Below are positions 39,156 through 47,762 of a stretch of DNA of 49,107 bases, piece by piece (positions within the stretch are counted from its first letter, which is position 1; every line of letters begins with the position of its first letter). The stretch is taken from positions 1 through 49,107 of the IMG/VR virus record IMGVR_UViG_3300033388_003271, one strand, 5' to 3'. The notes under the pieces are model-generated. The model was not told the origin of the DNA, searched no databases, and saw only the letters and a program-made list of their open reading frames with translations. Source of the stretch: a virus. The translations under genes were made by a program, and so were the position numbers.

Positions 39156-40241
39156 TTAAGGCGCTGTGTCAATGACAGCAAAGCCATCAATTTGAGTTGG
39201 TACAAAGAGCGGTGCTGAACGTACACCCACTTCAACGTTAACACGACGATCATCAACGTTGCCGTAAGGCTGGAACCGCATAGGTGCGAATTGAGGTACA
39301 CTACTCATAAACGACTCAAGAGCCGTGCCGACTGTAGGCACCAAAATAGGCAAACCGGCAAAGTACAAATCAAAGCGTGTCTCTGAAGACATAACCAGCA
39401 CTTTATCAGCAGGTACATAAGGAACAGCGGTTCCCTCGTTAGGTAAACCAAACCCTAACGGTACGTCATAATTTTGAGGATATGACCACACTTCGAGTTT
39501 ATGCGAACCAATAGTGACTTCACCATGAAGAACACCACCATTGCCAATCCATTGAGGCGCGTTGATAGCAATGTGATCGATACGCCGGAAGTTTGCCGCG
39601 TCTGCCATTTGATCAGATGCTAAGAAATCTTTCAAAGCATCTGTGCCAAATACAAGCACATTAGATTCAATTTTACCATCTTGGCGGTTGACTTCAACCG
39701 CGCCCGTGATATCACCAATAACATCTGCTGTCACAGTTGACCAAGCAGTACCCACAGTGATCTGGTGTGTGGCTTTTTGCTTAAAGTCGATGGTGTCACC
39801 GTTAACCAGCGGAATTGTACCAGTAAACAAAGCGTCTGACGCCTGTTTTTCAATAGCCCTGGTGATATCGTTGGCGTGTTTCTGCTGTTCGGAAACAATC
39901 ACAGAAGCGATATTTAAAGCCGCCTGTGGGTTGCTGAACGGGTCATTACCTGGAATACGGTTCAACAACTCCGAAGGCGAAATAGGGCTGTTCTCATCAT
40001 ACATAGGCGGCGTGTATTCTTTAGTGGTGAAGCGCCGCATACTATCGGAACGGCCACCTGTACCACGAAGAACATCAACAGCAATACGCTCGTTACCACG
40101 AAGGATATCAACAACGATAGCTTCAGTTGAAAAAACATGTGTGTTGTCAGCAGAACGCGCCATCGATGTGAAGAAGTCATAAGTACGAGGCATTTGTACA
40201 AATGCTTCTGCCATGGCTTGGCGTAGAAGTGAAGTAACCAT
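39156..40241 (-). CDS. Major capsid protein (lambda gpE type)
   Basis: This is a 361-residue protein of typical length for the family. Landmarks include the N-terminal helix LLRQAMAEAFVQMPRTYDFF, ERIAVDVLRGTGGRS, YTPPMYDENSPISPSELLNR, and a C-terminal VPTQIDGFAVID. The gene follows the decoration protein, as in lambda. It builds the icosahedral shell. Confidence 0.92.
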   Translation of the reverse strand: MVTSLLRQAMAEAFVQMPRTYDFFTSMARSADNTHVFSTEAIVVDILRGNERIAVDVLRGTGGRSDSMRRFTTKEYTPPMYDENSPISPSELLNRIPGNDPFSNPQAALNIASVIVSEQQKHANDITRAIEKQASDALFTGTIPLVNGDTIDFKQKATHQITVGTAWSTVTADVIGDITGAVEVNRQDGKIESNVLVFGTDALKDFLASDQMADAANFRRIDHIAINAPQWIGNGGVLHGEVTIGSHKLEVWSYPQNYDVPLGFGLPNEGTAVPYVPADKVLVMSSETRFDLYFAGLPILVPTVGTALESFMSSVPQFAPMRFQPYGNVDDRRVNVEVGVRSAPLFVPTQIDGFAVIDTAP

Positions 40242-40253
40242 TGTAAAAACCCC

Positions 40254-40670
40254 TTACTGGTTATCAAGAATGGAATCATCAAGAACACTGTTCAAGTTGA
40301 TCCCATAGTCTCGCAATTGAGTACGAATAGTGTCACCAGTGCCGGTAACAACAGTTGCAGGTGTGTCATTACCATCAAAGAAAACAAGCAACTCTTCAGC
40401 AACTTCACCACCCACAAGAATACGAAATTCTTGTGTTTCAGTGCCGGTAAAAACCAGGTCTTCAACCATGATAGCTTTAGCGTTGTCATCAACACCTGCA
40501 GTACCAAGAACTTGAGTAGGTAGGTACTCGTTTTCTGCTATATCAAACGCAAGCACTGTGCCTTTTAGCAATGTACCAGCGGCACCGCGTGTTACTGCAG
40601 CATCCCGATAAATTGCGTTGAATAACACAAGTCCGCGAGGATCGTTGTTTGTAGTCGTAGGATTAACCAT
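40254..40670 (-). CDS. Head decoration protein (lambda gpD type)
   Basis: This 138-residue protein has the gpD-like layout: NNDPRGLVLFNAIYRDAAVT, GTLLKGTVLAFDIAENEYLP, KAIMVEDLVFTGTETQEFRI and LRDYGINLNSV. It stabilises the expanded capsid by binding at three-fold sites. It lies between protease/scaffold and capsid genes, as in lambda. Confidence 0.88.
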   Translation of the reverse strand: MVNPTTTNNDPRGLVLFNAIYRDAAVTRGAAGTLLKGTVLAFDIAENEYLPTQVLGTAGVDDNAKAIMVEDLVFTGTETQEFRILVGGEVAEELLVFFDGNDTPATVVTGTGDTIRTQLRDYGINLNSVLDDSILDNQ

Positions 40671-40684
40671 AACTCAAAACCCCC

Positions 40685-41026
40685 TTATGATAACTGCTTA
40701 ACGATATCACCAGCCAAGGCTTTCACCTTGTCAGCGTCACCGTTAGCAGTTTCATCAGTACCCAAAGATTCAGTCGAATCAGCTACAGCAGCTAGGCGTT
40801 CGGTATTGTTCATACCTGCAGCCATGTAAACAGCTTGCACAGCTGAAGTGAATTCAGAACCATCAGTGATATATTTAGCTGCAGTTCCCATATCACCACT
40901 TGTTTTACCCATGGTTAAATGGGCATTAACACGGTCGCGTTCAGTTGTAACACCTTCAGTACGACCAAGCGCCATAACACTCTCATACAAAGCAGGGTGT
41001 TCTGCGCGCAATTTATCTAAATCCAT
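40685..41026 (-). CDS. Nested scaffold protein (internal start, lambda Nu3-like)
   Basis: An in-frame ATG at 41026 inside the protease gene is preceded by GAAAGGAAAAGTC, a much better ribosome site than that of the full gene. It would give 113 residues (MDLDKLRAEHPALYESVMAL) that are mostly helical and acidic, as expected of a scaffold. In lambda, Nu3 is made the same way from the 3' end of gene C. The DNA motif is direct evidence; use of the start is inferred. Confidence 0.75.
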   Translation of the reverse strand: MDLDKLRAEHPALYESVMALGRTEGVTTERDRVNAHLTMGKTSGDMGTAAKYITDGSEFTSAVQAVYMAAGMNNTERLAAVADSTESLGTDETANGDADKVKALAGDIVKQLS

Positions 41027-41941
41027 GACTTTTCCTTTCGGGGGTTTGTCAGATTGCGGTTTTAATTGATCCTGTTGCGCGGGCGCATTATGGACCGTAC
41101 TATCAGCAATATTACTGGTAGATTCATCGTCATCACCGTCAGCGGTAATGTTATTAATACTAGGTATAATTTCATCAACCATACCAACGTCTAACCCTTG
41201 ACGGGCAGTCATTACACCACCCTTACCAAAACTTGAATTTACTTTATTGACGGTAATTGATTTTTTATCACGACCAGCAACAATATCGTCAACAAATTGC
41301 GCGTGTAGATCGTCTAACAAAGGCTGTAATGCTTCTTGACCTTCAGGTTCACTGAGTTGACGCATTTTTAAAGGTGCTTTTGAACTTCTAGCAGATACGA
41401 TATTTTCAGATACATAAGCAGGACCAACTGCCACACCGATAGAGCCAATAACATTAGACGGTGATAAAGCAATAATTTTATTTGCTTGCGCTGCAACACC
41501 ATAAGCAGCACTAGCTGCTGTACCAGTTATTTCAGCAGTGATTGTTTTCTGTGACCGTGCATCACGTAAGAATGACGCTAATTCACTAAATCCTGCAGTC
41601 GTACCACCAGGGCTATTAATATCTAAAACAATTTCACTAACAGCTTCGTTATCAAGCGCAGCTTGAACATCTGCGCGAATTTCTGAATAAGCTGTACCTG
41701 TAAAAAATCCGGGCTCCGGCGACATAGAACCATGAACAGCTACCCGCGCTTGATCACCTGTAATAGTCATAGCAGGGCGGGATGTATTGAAAATAAGAAT
41801 AGATGCTGCGCGAGTTGCTGCAGAAACAGTATCTGCTTCAAATAACTCGCTATCATTAGAACAAAGAGCTTCAGAATAAGCATTAAAAGATTTGCTTAAC
41901 AAAGATAAAGCAGCATCGTCTATTAAATAAAAGCCGTACAT
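40685..41941 (-). CDS. S49-family head maturation protease with C-terminal scaffold region
   Basis: This 418-residue protein starts at ATG 41941 rather than the TTG one codon earlier. The protease part has RVAVHGSMSPEPGFFTG, IVLDINSPGGTTAGF and GTAASAAYGVAAQA, the last containing the catalytic Ser of SppA/S49 enzymes. SNVIGSIGVAVGPAY follows. From about residue 306 the protein is the scaffold domain that can also be made alone. It would cleave scaffold and portal during head assembly. Confidence 0.9.
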   Translation of the reverse strand: MYGFYLIDDAALSLLSKSFNAYSEALCSNDSELFEADTVSAATRAASILIFNTSRPAMTITGDQARVAVHGSMSPEPGFFTGTAYSEIRADVQAALDNEAVSEIVLDINSPGGTTAGFSELASFLRDARSQKTITAEITGTAASAAYGVAAQANKIIALSPSNVIGSIGVAVGPAYVSENIVSARSSKAPLKMRQLSEPEGQEALQPLLDDLHAQFVDDIVAGRDKKSITVNKVNSSFGKGGVMTARQGLDVGMVDEIIPSINNITADGDDDESTSNIADSTVHNAPAQQDQLKPQSDKPPKGKVMDLDKLRAEHPALYESVMALGRTEGVTTERDRVNAHLTMGKTSGDMGTAAKYITDGSEFTSAVQAVYMAAGMNNTERLAAVADSTESLGTDETANGDADKVKALAGDIVKQLS

Positions 41942-41995
41942 CAATATACCATTTTCATAAAAGTTGAACCATTGTCTACTTTTTTAGTAAATAAA

Positions 41996-43636
41996 TCAAC
42001 CACGATTATCAACCACATCTTCAACAACTTCTTTTACTTCATCAAGTAGAGCATTAGTAGTGATTGCTGCAGGTTGTTCAATAAGAGATTCGTTTGCGTC
42101 TGATAGGCGTTCGTTCTCGTCTTTCAAACGCTTAACGGTTTCATCATACCTAACACCGAATAAATCAGCAGAGGCGCGTTCGCGTGTAACAAGTCCTTCG
42201 TTGATACCATTGACATAGGCTTTCACGTCTTTACCTAGATCAACACTTGGTTTAATCGGACCAGGCCATTCTGACATAAGCCAAGCTGCCACAGTGTCAC
42301 GTTTTCTTGGGTCACGGCGCGATTCTAATAATCCAGGGGCGTTGATATCGCCAAGCAACGCTTTACCAACCAACCATTCTTCATAAACAGGTTTAGTTGA
42401 TTGGTCTGCGTTCGCATTTTGACGCCATTTTAAATAAGCATTAAATTCGTTAACAGCTGCTTTTGATGCGCTGTAATTTGACGAAAAAGACATACGTAGG
42501 ATTTCAGGCGGTATCTCTTCACCCCATGCACAGGCGGAAATAATAGCTTCTTCGAATCCGCCAAAATTCACATTAGGCCGGGCTGTTGAATGTGATACTA
42601 ATTTTTCACCAACACCTAAACTTTCAAGCTGTACGCCTGGTATTTGTGCTGAAAAATCAATTTGTGCAGTTCCGGCAGCTGTTTGTTCAGTGACAGTATC
42701 ACGACGCACAGCACCGCCTGTTATACTATTGCTTTGAATAGTAGCGGCGTTTTCACGCTCAATTGACAACGCATAGAAAGCATTAACAACAGCAGCACGT
42801 TGTTCAGCATCCCTGTAGCGATCAATTTCTTTAAGAGATTGAAGAATTGCTGCCAAAAGGGGTACACCACGCGTTTGTCCTAACCGACGCGCACCAGAGT
42901 ACATAAGCCATGACATACGACGCCCTGACCTGGACCCGAAAGCAGCTATTCTTTTGGTTTTAAACCCTGTGATATCATTATTGTTATCGATAACATGATA
43001 AGCTACATGACGACCTTTTTCGTCAACTTCCACACCGTTAATGATTTTATTACCTTTACTTGGTATAGAATCAAAAGGCGTAGCAACCCTTGCACCGTCT
43101 ATCAACTCAACAACAGGCAAGTTAAGAGGCGCAGGGTATCTTAAAACAAATAACACATCACCGCTTATTAACGAATGCAAACGCGCTGTTCTTTGTAGCT
43201 CGGTAAATTTAAACTGGTGTGACCAATCAACTGAATGAGGGTTAGAAGCCCACACACGAAATTTACTCTCAACATCGCTAGACCATTCACGCGCATCTTC
43301 AGGGGATATATTAAGTAATTCAGCAACAGGGGTTGATTCAAGTCTTAAACCTGTACCAACTTCATTAGTGATTAAACGGGATAGAATACCCCGTGCATAG
43401 CTGTTTTCGTAAAATAGTTTCCATGAATAAGCACGTAAAAAATTGTAATCAATAGCAGGTTGTGCTGCTGCAGGACCTAGACCAGTTGCGAATTTTTGAC
43501 CATTAAAAATAGTATCAAGTGCACCAACAATAACCGAACTAACAGGATCACTAAACGGCTGCACTTGTGTTAGATCGACAGTAGGTATTGATTGAGGTGT
43601 TGGGGAGCCCGTAGAACTAGGATCAAAAAAACTCAA
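41996..43636 (-). CDS. Portal protein (lambda gpB family)
   Basis: This is a 546-residue protein with family blocks in order: LRAYSWKLFYENSYARGILS and ITNEVGTGLRLESTP, then TARLHSLISGDVLFVLRYPA, SWLMYSGARRLGQTRGVPLL, and ACAWGEEIPPEILRMSFSSN with YSASKAAVNEFNAYLKWRQ. It forms the dodecameric DNA entry ring and docks the terminase. The C-terminal 60 residues are acidic and helical. Confidence 0.93.
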   Translation of the reverse strand: MSFFDPSSTGSPTPQSIPTVDLTQVQPFSDPVSSVIVGALDTIFNGQKFATGLGPAAAQPAIDYNFLRAYSWKLFYENSYARGILSRLITNEVGTGLRLESTPVAELLNISPEDAREWSSDVESKFRVWASNPHSVDWSHQFKFTELQRTARLHSLISGDVLFVLRYPAPLNLPVVELIDGARVATPFDSIPSKGNKIINGVEVDEKGRHVAYHVIDNNNDITGFKTKRIAAFGSRSGRRMSWLMYSGARRLGQTRGVPLLAAILQSLKEIDRYRDAEQRAAVVNAFYALSIERENAATIQSNSITGGAVRRDTVTEQTAAGTAQIDFSAQIPGVQLESLGVGEKLVSHSTARPNVNFGGFEEAIISACAWGEEIPPEILRMSFSSNYSASKAAVNEFNAYLKWRQNANADQSTKPVYEEWLVGKALLGDINAPGLLESRRDPRKRDTVAAWLMSEWPGPIKPSVDLGKDVKAYVNGINEGLVTRERASADLFGVRYDETVKRLKDENERLSDANESLIEQPAAITTNALLDEVKEVVEDVVDNRG

Positions 43637-43890
43637 TTTAATGGCCTCCCATGCGTGGCACCAGTACCGTTAACACAATGTGACATTGTCTGAATTTGTG
43701 AGATCAAACACCCATATGTAGTCTGTAATTCAGGAAGGTCAGCAGCCGTTACACGTTGACGCCCTTGACCTGTGTCAAGTTCATAACTTTGCACACCGTC
43801 ACGGGATAACAAGGCAGTGATAACCCGCAAATATTCATTTGCAACGGTTTCAAGACCTGTTAATTGTGTTGCTAAGAAAGCTGTTGTCAT
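43633..43890 (-). CDS. gpW-like head-tail joining protein
   Basis: This is an 85-residue protein if ATG 43890 is used; two longer starts (43905/43908) have no better ribosome site. A helix-hairpin-helix pattern (LEVTVANEYLRVI-like helix, then YELDTGQGRQRVTAADLPEL, then a second helix) matches lambda gpW. The position between terminase and portal is as in lambda. It prepares heads for tail attachment. Confidence 0.65.
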   Translation of the reverse strand: MTTAFLATQLTGLETVANEYLRVITALLSRDGVQSYELDTGQGRQRVTAADLPELQTTYGCLISQIQTMSHCVNGTGATHGRPLN

Positions 43891-43937
43891 GGTGGTACAG
43901 TACATCAAGTGATTTTAAGAGGCAATAGGTTTGGTGT

Positions 43938-44147
43938 TTAGTGCCATACGTGGCTAGGACAATCTGAATATGTGTTTGAATCAGCATCATAATTGCATTT
44001 TTCACAACGGCGTTTCCCATTAGTACATTTAATGACACGTTGTCGCCCACAATTAGGGCAATCACTACCGTCATAATCACCAGCCCAATCTTCTTTTTCT
44101 TTAGCTTCCTGCTTCCATGTTTTTTCTACACAATCTGAAATATTCAT
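43938..44147 (-). CDS. Zinc-ribbon protein
   Basis: This 69-residue protein starts at ATG 44147 with AAAGG upstream and an ATGA overlap with the HTH gene. CPNCGRQRVIK and CEKCNYDADS form a clear four-Cys zinc ribbon similar to transcription-factor or transposase-type ribbons. The role is unknown. It is co-transcribed with the HTH regulator within the head gene cluster. Confidence 0.7.
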   Translation of the reverse strand: MNISDCVEKTWKQEAKEKEDWAGDYDGSDCPNCGRQRVIKCTNGKRRCEKCNYDADSNTYSDCPSHVWH

Positions 44148-44566
44148 GACCTTTCCCATTCTTCTTCAGGTAAAATTATACTAGGTGTATCTGCTGGCTC
44201 ACCCCCACCAACTGATAACTTATAACAAATTTTACCAATACTAACTTCAGGTCGTACAGTTATATCAACGTTTACAACACCCACTTCATAAGGTGTTAAT
44301 GATTTAATTAGCTTTCTGGAAATAGCAGCAATAATAAGTTTTATAGCTGCTTCGCTATCAAAATGATAAATCGTCTCACCATCGATACAGTCATTGTCGT
44401 CAATAGCAGCCATCAAACGCAAAAGCATTAAAACAGCTGTGGGAGGTTTAGAATCTTCTTTCTCCCATTCATTCACAGTTTGGCGCGTGACATTTAAAAA
44501 ATTGACAAGGTCAACCTGCTTAGGGAAACCGGCGAGGGTGCGAAGTTCTTTAAAGGTGATGGTCAT
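44144..44566 (-). CDS. Cro/C1-type HTH regulator within the head cluster
   Basis: This is a 140-residue protein. Residues 1-50 contain the HTH: ELRTLAGFPKQVDLVNFLNV, then TRQTVNEWEKEDSKPPT. The C-terminal 90 residues are beta-rich (YEVGVVNVDITVRPEV) with no known domain. I chose ATG 44566 over an in-frame GTG at 44575 because it overlaps the previous stop. A regulator between terminase and portal is unusual, and a near-consensus promoter lies upstream of its operon. It may control late genes or be a transferred moron. Confidence 0.75.
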   Translation of the reverse strand: MTITFKELRTLAGFPKQVDLVNFLNVTRQTVNEWEKEDSKPPTAVLMLLRLMAAIDDNDCIDGETIYHFDSEAAIKLIIAAISRKLIKSLTPYEVGVVNVDITVRPEVSIGKICYKLSVGGGEPADTPSIILPEEEWERS

Positions 44567-44865
44567 TTGAAACACCCAGCTATTGCAGATCGTGCATTTC
44601 TCTCGTCTTCATTTCTAGCGTTTTTGGCTAAGTGATCAAAAGTTGGGTGAAAATAAACTTCTGGCTTAAGACCTTCTTTTTTAAGGTGACCCAACGTTCC
44701 GATTTTAACCGCTTCGTTTAATGCTTTGCGAACAGCTCGAGGCATCTTGACTTTTACAATCCTGAAGCGTTCGACCAAGACCATCTCAACATTAGCCTCA
44801 CCCGATGTTATTAACCCGCGTTGCAGCTTGTCGGTAATTCTTTCGATATCATTTTGAACGCTCAT
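44563..44865 (-). CDS. Hypothetical protein, first after TerL
   Basis: This 100-residue basic protein has a pattern found in other phages near packaging genes (GEANVEMVLVERFRIVKVKM, RAVRKALNEAV, LGHLKKEGLKPEVYFHPTFD). The function is unknown. It is the first gene behind the promoter at 44897-44925 and is coupled to the HTH gene by an ATGA overlap. Confidence 0.65.
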   Translation of the reverse strand: MSVQNDIERITDKLQRGLITSGEANVEMVLVERFRIVKVKMPRAVRKALNEAVKIGTLGHLKKEGLKPEVYFHPTFDHLAKNARNEDERNARSAIAGCFK

Positions 44866-44896
44866 TTTAAAACCCTCTAACTGTTTAACTCCCTAG

Positions 44897-44925
44897 ATAC
44901 TAGTAAGATAATTCCACCTTGTCAA
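44897..44925 (-). promoter_or_regulatory. Sigma-70-type promoter after terL, with palindrome
   Basis: On the minus strand TTGACA (44925-44920), a 17-base spacer and TAGTAT (44902-44897) form a good promoter between terL and the gene at 44865. The palindrome TACTAGTA (44898-44905) overlaps the -10 box and could be an operator, for instance for the HTH protein encoded two genes downstream. It may boost or separately control head gene transcription. Confidence 0.6.
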
Positions 44926-44939
44926 CCCACCACGTCAAT

Positions 44940-46940
44940 TTAATTTACATCAACCCACAAAACACCTTCACCAAATTCAACCGCCCATTTCCAGAATGCA
45001 GCATAATCAATACGTAATTCTTTAGGGTCTTCGTTGAGCTCACGCGTGACCTGTAAGGCAAACATATCCAGCGCGGCCATGTTATAGACCCTACAATCCC
45101 AAGCATGGTTTGGTTTGTTAGGAATTTTTATCCAGTTATAACCAATTACTTCACCGGTCTTGCGGCTTTTCTCAACCATTTTTTGTTCAGCTTCATACTC
45201 TCTAAAATAATCATCACCATAATCATGTGGGTAGTTCGGGTAACCCATGGGTTGGTCTTCACCATCACGCCAATCAGAACGAAGCCAGCTTGCAAGCCTA
45301 TCTTTGTACAAAGTGACATTAATGTCAGCAGCGTGTGTCTTATCATGAAAAAAGAAGTTCTTGAGGGCTGCTGTTTTGCGCATACTGTCACGACCAAAAA
45401 TAGGTATGACACCTGATGAATACCGGCCGCAAAATGACCGCACCGAATCAGTTGCATAACCTGCATCAACCAAAGTTAGTTTAATTGGGTATGACCTACC
45501 ATCGTCAGATACCCACCGCTCGTTTTCAATTATGTCAGCTAACTTGAACCACATTAAAGAATCAGCATCTTCAACAGTTTTGTTTTCTTCAGGTTCAAGG
45601 TGTCGCCAATCAACCGAGAACGAACGACCATCAGCACACCAACCTAATATTTCAATATCAATGCGGGTTTTATGGACGTCAGCAGCTGCTGTAAGCATGA
45701 CAACAGGTGACCCTGTCTCAAGTAATGCTGCCTTATTGGGTATCTGATTGCGGCCATATATGGCCCGCCTGTGAGTGATCACCCGTTCAAATGTGGGTGC
45801 CTCACCGCGTTCTTCCCATGGTAGGCCGGTAATGGTGTTGACGAAAGATTTATAACCATCAACATCTTTAACCCGCCCTGTTACAACGTCAAAAACTTCA
45901 GTAAACTCACGGGCAATATCAACCCATGAATACATACCAAGCGGGGAATATAAAGCGTTCAAGTGATATGATCTTGTGAAATCATCTTTAGCCCTGGATG
46001 TAGGGCGCCACTCTGCATAAGGCGTACCATCAACAACCTGGTTAGCGTTTGCAAACATAGCCGGTTTATGATGATCATAAATAGCTGCACCACATTCACA
46101 GCAAATATAAAAAACCTCTTCAGGAATTAAATAACCGTCTTTATCAACCTCAATATTTAAACCATATTCACGCCCGTCTTCCTGCTTACCCTTCATAACC
46201 AGTGTTTGTTTAAACTCACAATGAGGGCAAGGTACGTACCTTTGGCGCTCGTCACCTTCTTTATATAATCGATCAATTTTAGAAGTTTGTTTAATCGTCG
46301 GTGTGGATGTAAAGAACATCTTACGACGCTTACCGTATGCGTTTGTTCTTTTTTGAGCTAGTCGTACAGGGTCACCTTCATCACCTACCGTATCGGGCAT
46401 ACCGTCTAATTCATCAGCATAAAAACGCTTAACCGATATAGCACGTAACTTACCAGGGTTGTTAGCACCCACAGCGCGAATAAAACCACCTGTAAATTCT
46501 TTTAATGTTTTGGTACTACCAGTACGGCGCGATGTTGGATCACTGGCTTTAATCTTATCAGACAAACCACAGTGATTGACTAAAGCACTAATTTTCACTT
46601 CCATTGCTGATTCTGCTAAATCTTTATCAGCAGTCAGATAAAAGAACGGTGCAGGGCTTTCATCAATGGTGTACCCTATCCAGTTCTCAGCAGCCGTTGT
46701 TGCACCGATTTGTGCACCTTTCATCAGAGTGGTTTGCTGTATTGGGCTATTATCGCTTAAGCAATCCATGATCTCAACAAAATGAGGGTTCCAGGTGTTT
46801 GACCAGAAACCAGGGCGGGGCGATAACTCAGAAGGAATAAAACGTTTATTCTCTGCCCACTCACTAACTGACATTTTAACGACTTCAACAGGTAGCGAAT
46901 TAAACCCATCAGTTATATACGTTTGATCATTCAGCAGCAT
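44940..46940 (-). CDS. terL: Terminase large subunit (GpA type)
   Basis: This 666-residue protein matches the lambda GpA family: VSEWAENKRFIPSELSPRPG, Walker A-like LMKGAQIGATTAAENW (about residue 73-88), and Walker B FYADELDGMP. The TSTPT coupling motif follows, then a zinc finger (CPHCEFKQ with CCECG), and the nuclease region (LTAAADVHKTRIDIEILGW, VDAGYATDSV). It cuts and translocates DNA. The first nine codons (MLLNDQTYI) lie in the repeat also found at 48207, and the start overlaps the stop of the inserted small gene. MSVSEW at residue 23 is an alternative start. Confidence 0.93.
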   Translation of the reverse strand: MLLNDQTYITDGFNSLPVEVVKMSVSEWAENKRFIPSELSPRPGFWSNTWNPHFVEIMDCLSDNSPIQQTTLMKGAQIGATTAAENWIGYTIDESPAPFFYLTADKDLAESAMEVKISALVNHCGLSDKIKASDPTSRRTGSTKTLKEFTGGFIRAVGANNPGKLRAISVKRFYADELDGMPDTVGDEGDPVRLAQKRTNAYGKRRKMFFTSTPTIKQTSKIDRLYKEGDERQRYVPCPHCEFKQTLVMKGKQEDGREYGLNIEVDKDGYLIPEEVFYICCECGAAIYDHHKPAMFANANQVVDGTPYAEWRPTSRAKDDFTRSYHLNALYSPLGMYSWVDIAREFTEVFDVVTGRVKDVDGYKSFVNTITGLPWEERGEAPTFERVITHRRAIYGRNQIPNKAALLETGSPVVMLTAAADVHKTRIDIEILGWCADGRSFSVDWRHLEPEENKTVEDADSLMWFKLADIIENERWVSDDGRSYPIKLTLVDAGYATDSVRSFCGRYSSGVIPIFGRDSMRKTAALKNFFFHDKTHAADINVTLYKDRLASWLRSDWRDGEDQPMGYPNYPHDYGDDYFREYEAEQKMVEKSRKTGEVIGYNWIKIPNKPNHAWDCRVYNMAALDMFALQVTRELNEDPKELRIDYAAFWKWAVEFGEGVLWVDVN

Positions 46941-46954
46941 CGATCATCATTTCA
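46913..46954 (-). repeat. TerS/TerL junction repeat, copy A
   Basis: This 42-base segment encodes EMMIDAAE* in one frame and the TerL start MLLNDQTYI in another. It is 40/42 identical to 48207-48248. Here it joins the RHH-like gene (46927-47118) to terL, so the RHH-like protein has acquired a TerS-like C-terminus. Confidence 0.93.
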
Positions 46955-47118
46955 TACCCAGCTTTCCGCAACAAGAACTTGACCAAGCTTTCACCATTAC
47001 GGTCCGCATTAATCTTTTTCAGTGCCTCAATCGGAAACCGCATTGAAACCATTTTCGTTGTTGGCTTCGATTTCTTCCGGCCTGAATTGGGGCGTTTGCC
47101 GCCGTGGGTGTTTTTCAT
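46927..47118 (-). CDS. Small RHH/AT-hook-like DNA-binding protein with TerS-derived C-terminus
   Basis: This 63-residue protein starts at ATG 47118 with GGAACGGATGG upstream. It begins MKNTHGGKRPNSGRKKSKPT, the HGG.RPNSGRK hook common in small phage DNA-binding proteins, followed by a ribbon-helix-helix-like KMVSMRFPIEALKKI. Its last residues, EMMIDAAE, are shared with the end of TerS and encoded by the junction repeat. It seems to be a foreign gene fused in frame to the duplicated TerS end. Confidence 0.75.
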   Translation of the reverse strand: MKNTHGGKRPNSGRKKSKPTTKMVSMRFPIEALKKINADRNGESLVKFLLRKAGYEMMIDAAE

Positions 47119-47119
47119 A

Positions 47120-47305
47120 TTACCATCCGTTCCTTTTCCAAAAATCAAGAGCGTCTTTCTTCTCATACGCTATCCAGCATCCAGCAAACGCCACAGATAT
47201 TCCTGCGATATACAACGCGAACCCCGGTGATTTTCGCAAGATCACCCACCACGGGATCAATCCGTTTTCAGGCGTTTCCGGCCATCTCCAGTTAATATTA
47301 TTCAT
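47120..47305 (-). CDS. 61-residue membrane protein in the inserted block
   Basis: AGGAGGT seven bases before ATG 47305 is the strongest ribosome site in the block. The protein begins MNNINWRWPETPENGLIPWW, has one hydrophobic helix (GFALYIAGISVAFAGCWIAY) and ends with a charged tail. Many Trp residues flank the membrane. It might be an exclusion or holin-like peptide; no family was recognised. Confidence 0.65.
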   Translation of the reverse strand: MNNINWRWPETPENGLIPWWVILRKSPGFALYIAGISVAFAGCWIAYEKKDALDFWKRNGW

Positions 47306-47314
47306 TATAACCTC

Positions 47315-47578
47315 CTAACAAAGCTGCATTATGTTTTTGTCGTGGCAAATCGCAATGCGATCTGTTTGGTAATCCCGGCAAAGAGCAAACATTGTCATTT
47401 TTGTGCGACGGAAGTTTTTATCTAAAACATAATAAGTTGCAACATTTGCAGAATTTCGTTTTTTCAGCTCCATCGCGTTTCCGGTTCTTCTGTGTACGAA
47501 AAGGTGACTTGGTGCTGTTGTCACGACTTCACCAGAAGATTCATACCTGAAAAATCCTTGTAAACGTGAGCGATACAT
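47315..47578 (-). CDS. Hypothetical protein in the inserted block
   Basis: The frame from ATG 47578 gives 87 residues (MYRSRLQGFFRYESSGEVVT); a TTG start at 47605 would add nine. It overlaps the upstream gene by 58 bases in another frame, so one of the two may be mis-started or a frameshift may link them. The product is basic with a likely beta core (TYYVLDKNFRRTKMTMFALC). The function is unknown. Confidence 0.55.
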   Translation of the reverse strand: MYRSRLQGFFRYESSGEVVTTAPSHLFVHRRTGNAMELKKRNSANVATYYVLDKNFRRTKMTMFALCRDYQTDRIAICHDKNIMQLC

Positions 47579-47727
47579 TCTTTTGCGCTGTTGTAGATAT
47601 ACCAAACATAGCCAACGCCCGAGACGTGCTGTTTTTTGAAACTGGCAGAGGCGGGGAGTGCTGCTTTAATTTCACCTAAAGCTTTATTGCTGAATGATTT
47701 TGCTTTTAAAATATGTGTGGTTGTCAT
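47521..47727 (-). CDS. Hypothetical protein, first gene of the inserted block's own operon
   Basis: AGGGGAAAG precedes ATG 47727, and a good promoter lies about 35 bases further upstream. The 68-residue product is alpha/beta (ALGEIKAALPASASFKKQHV, YVWYIYNSAKECIAHVYKDF). Its codons and G+C differ from the phage background. No family was recognised. Confidence 0.6.
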   Translation of the reverse strand: MTTTHILKAKSFSNKALGEIKAALPASASFKKQHVSGVGYVWYIYNSAKECIAHVYKDFSGMNLLVKS

Positions 47728-47762
47728 TTTCTTTCCCCTGTGTTTCCGTTTCCTTAATCATG

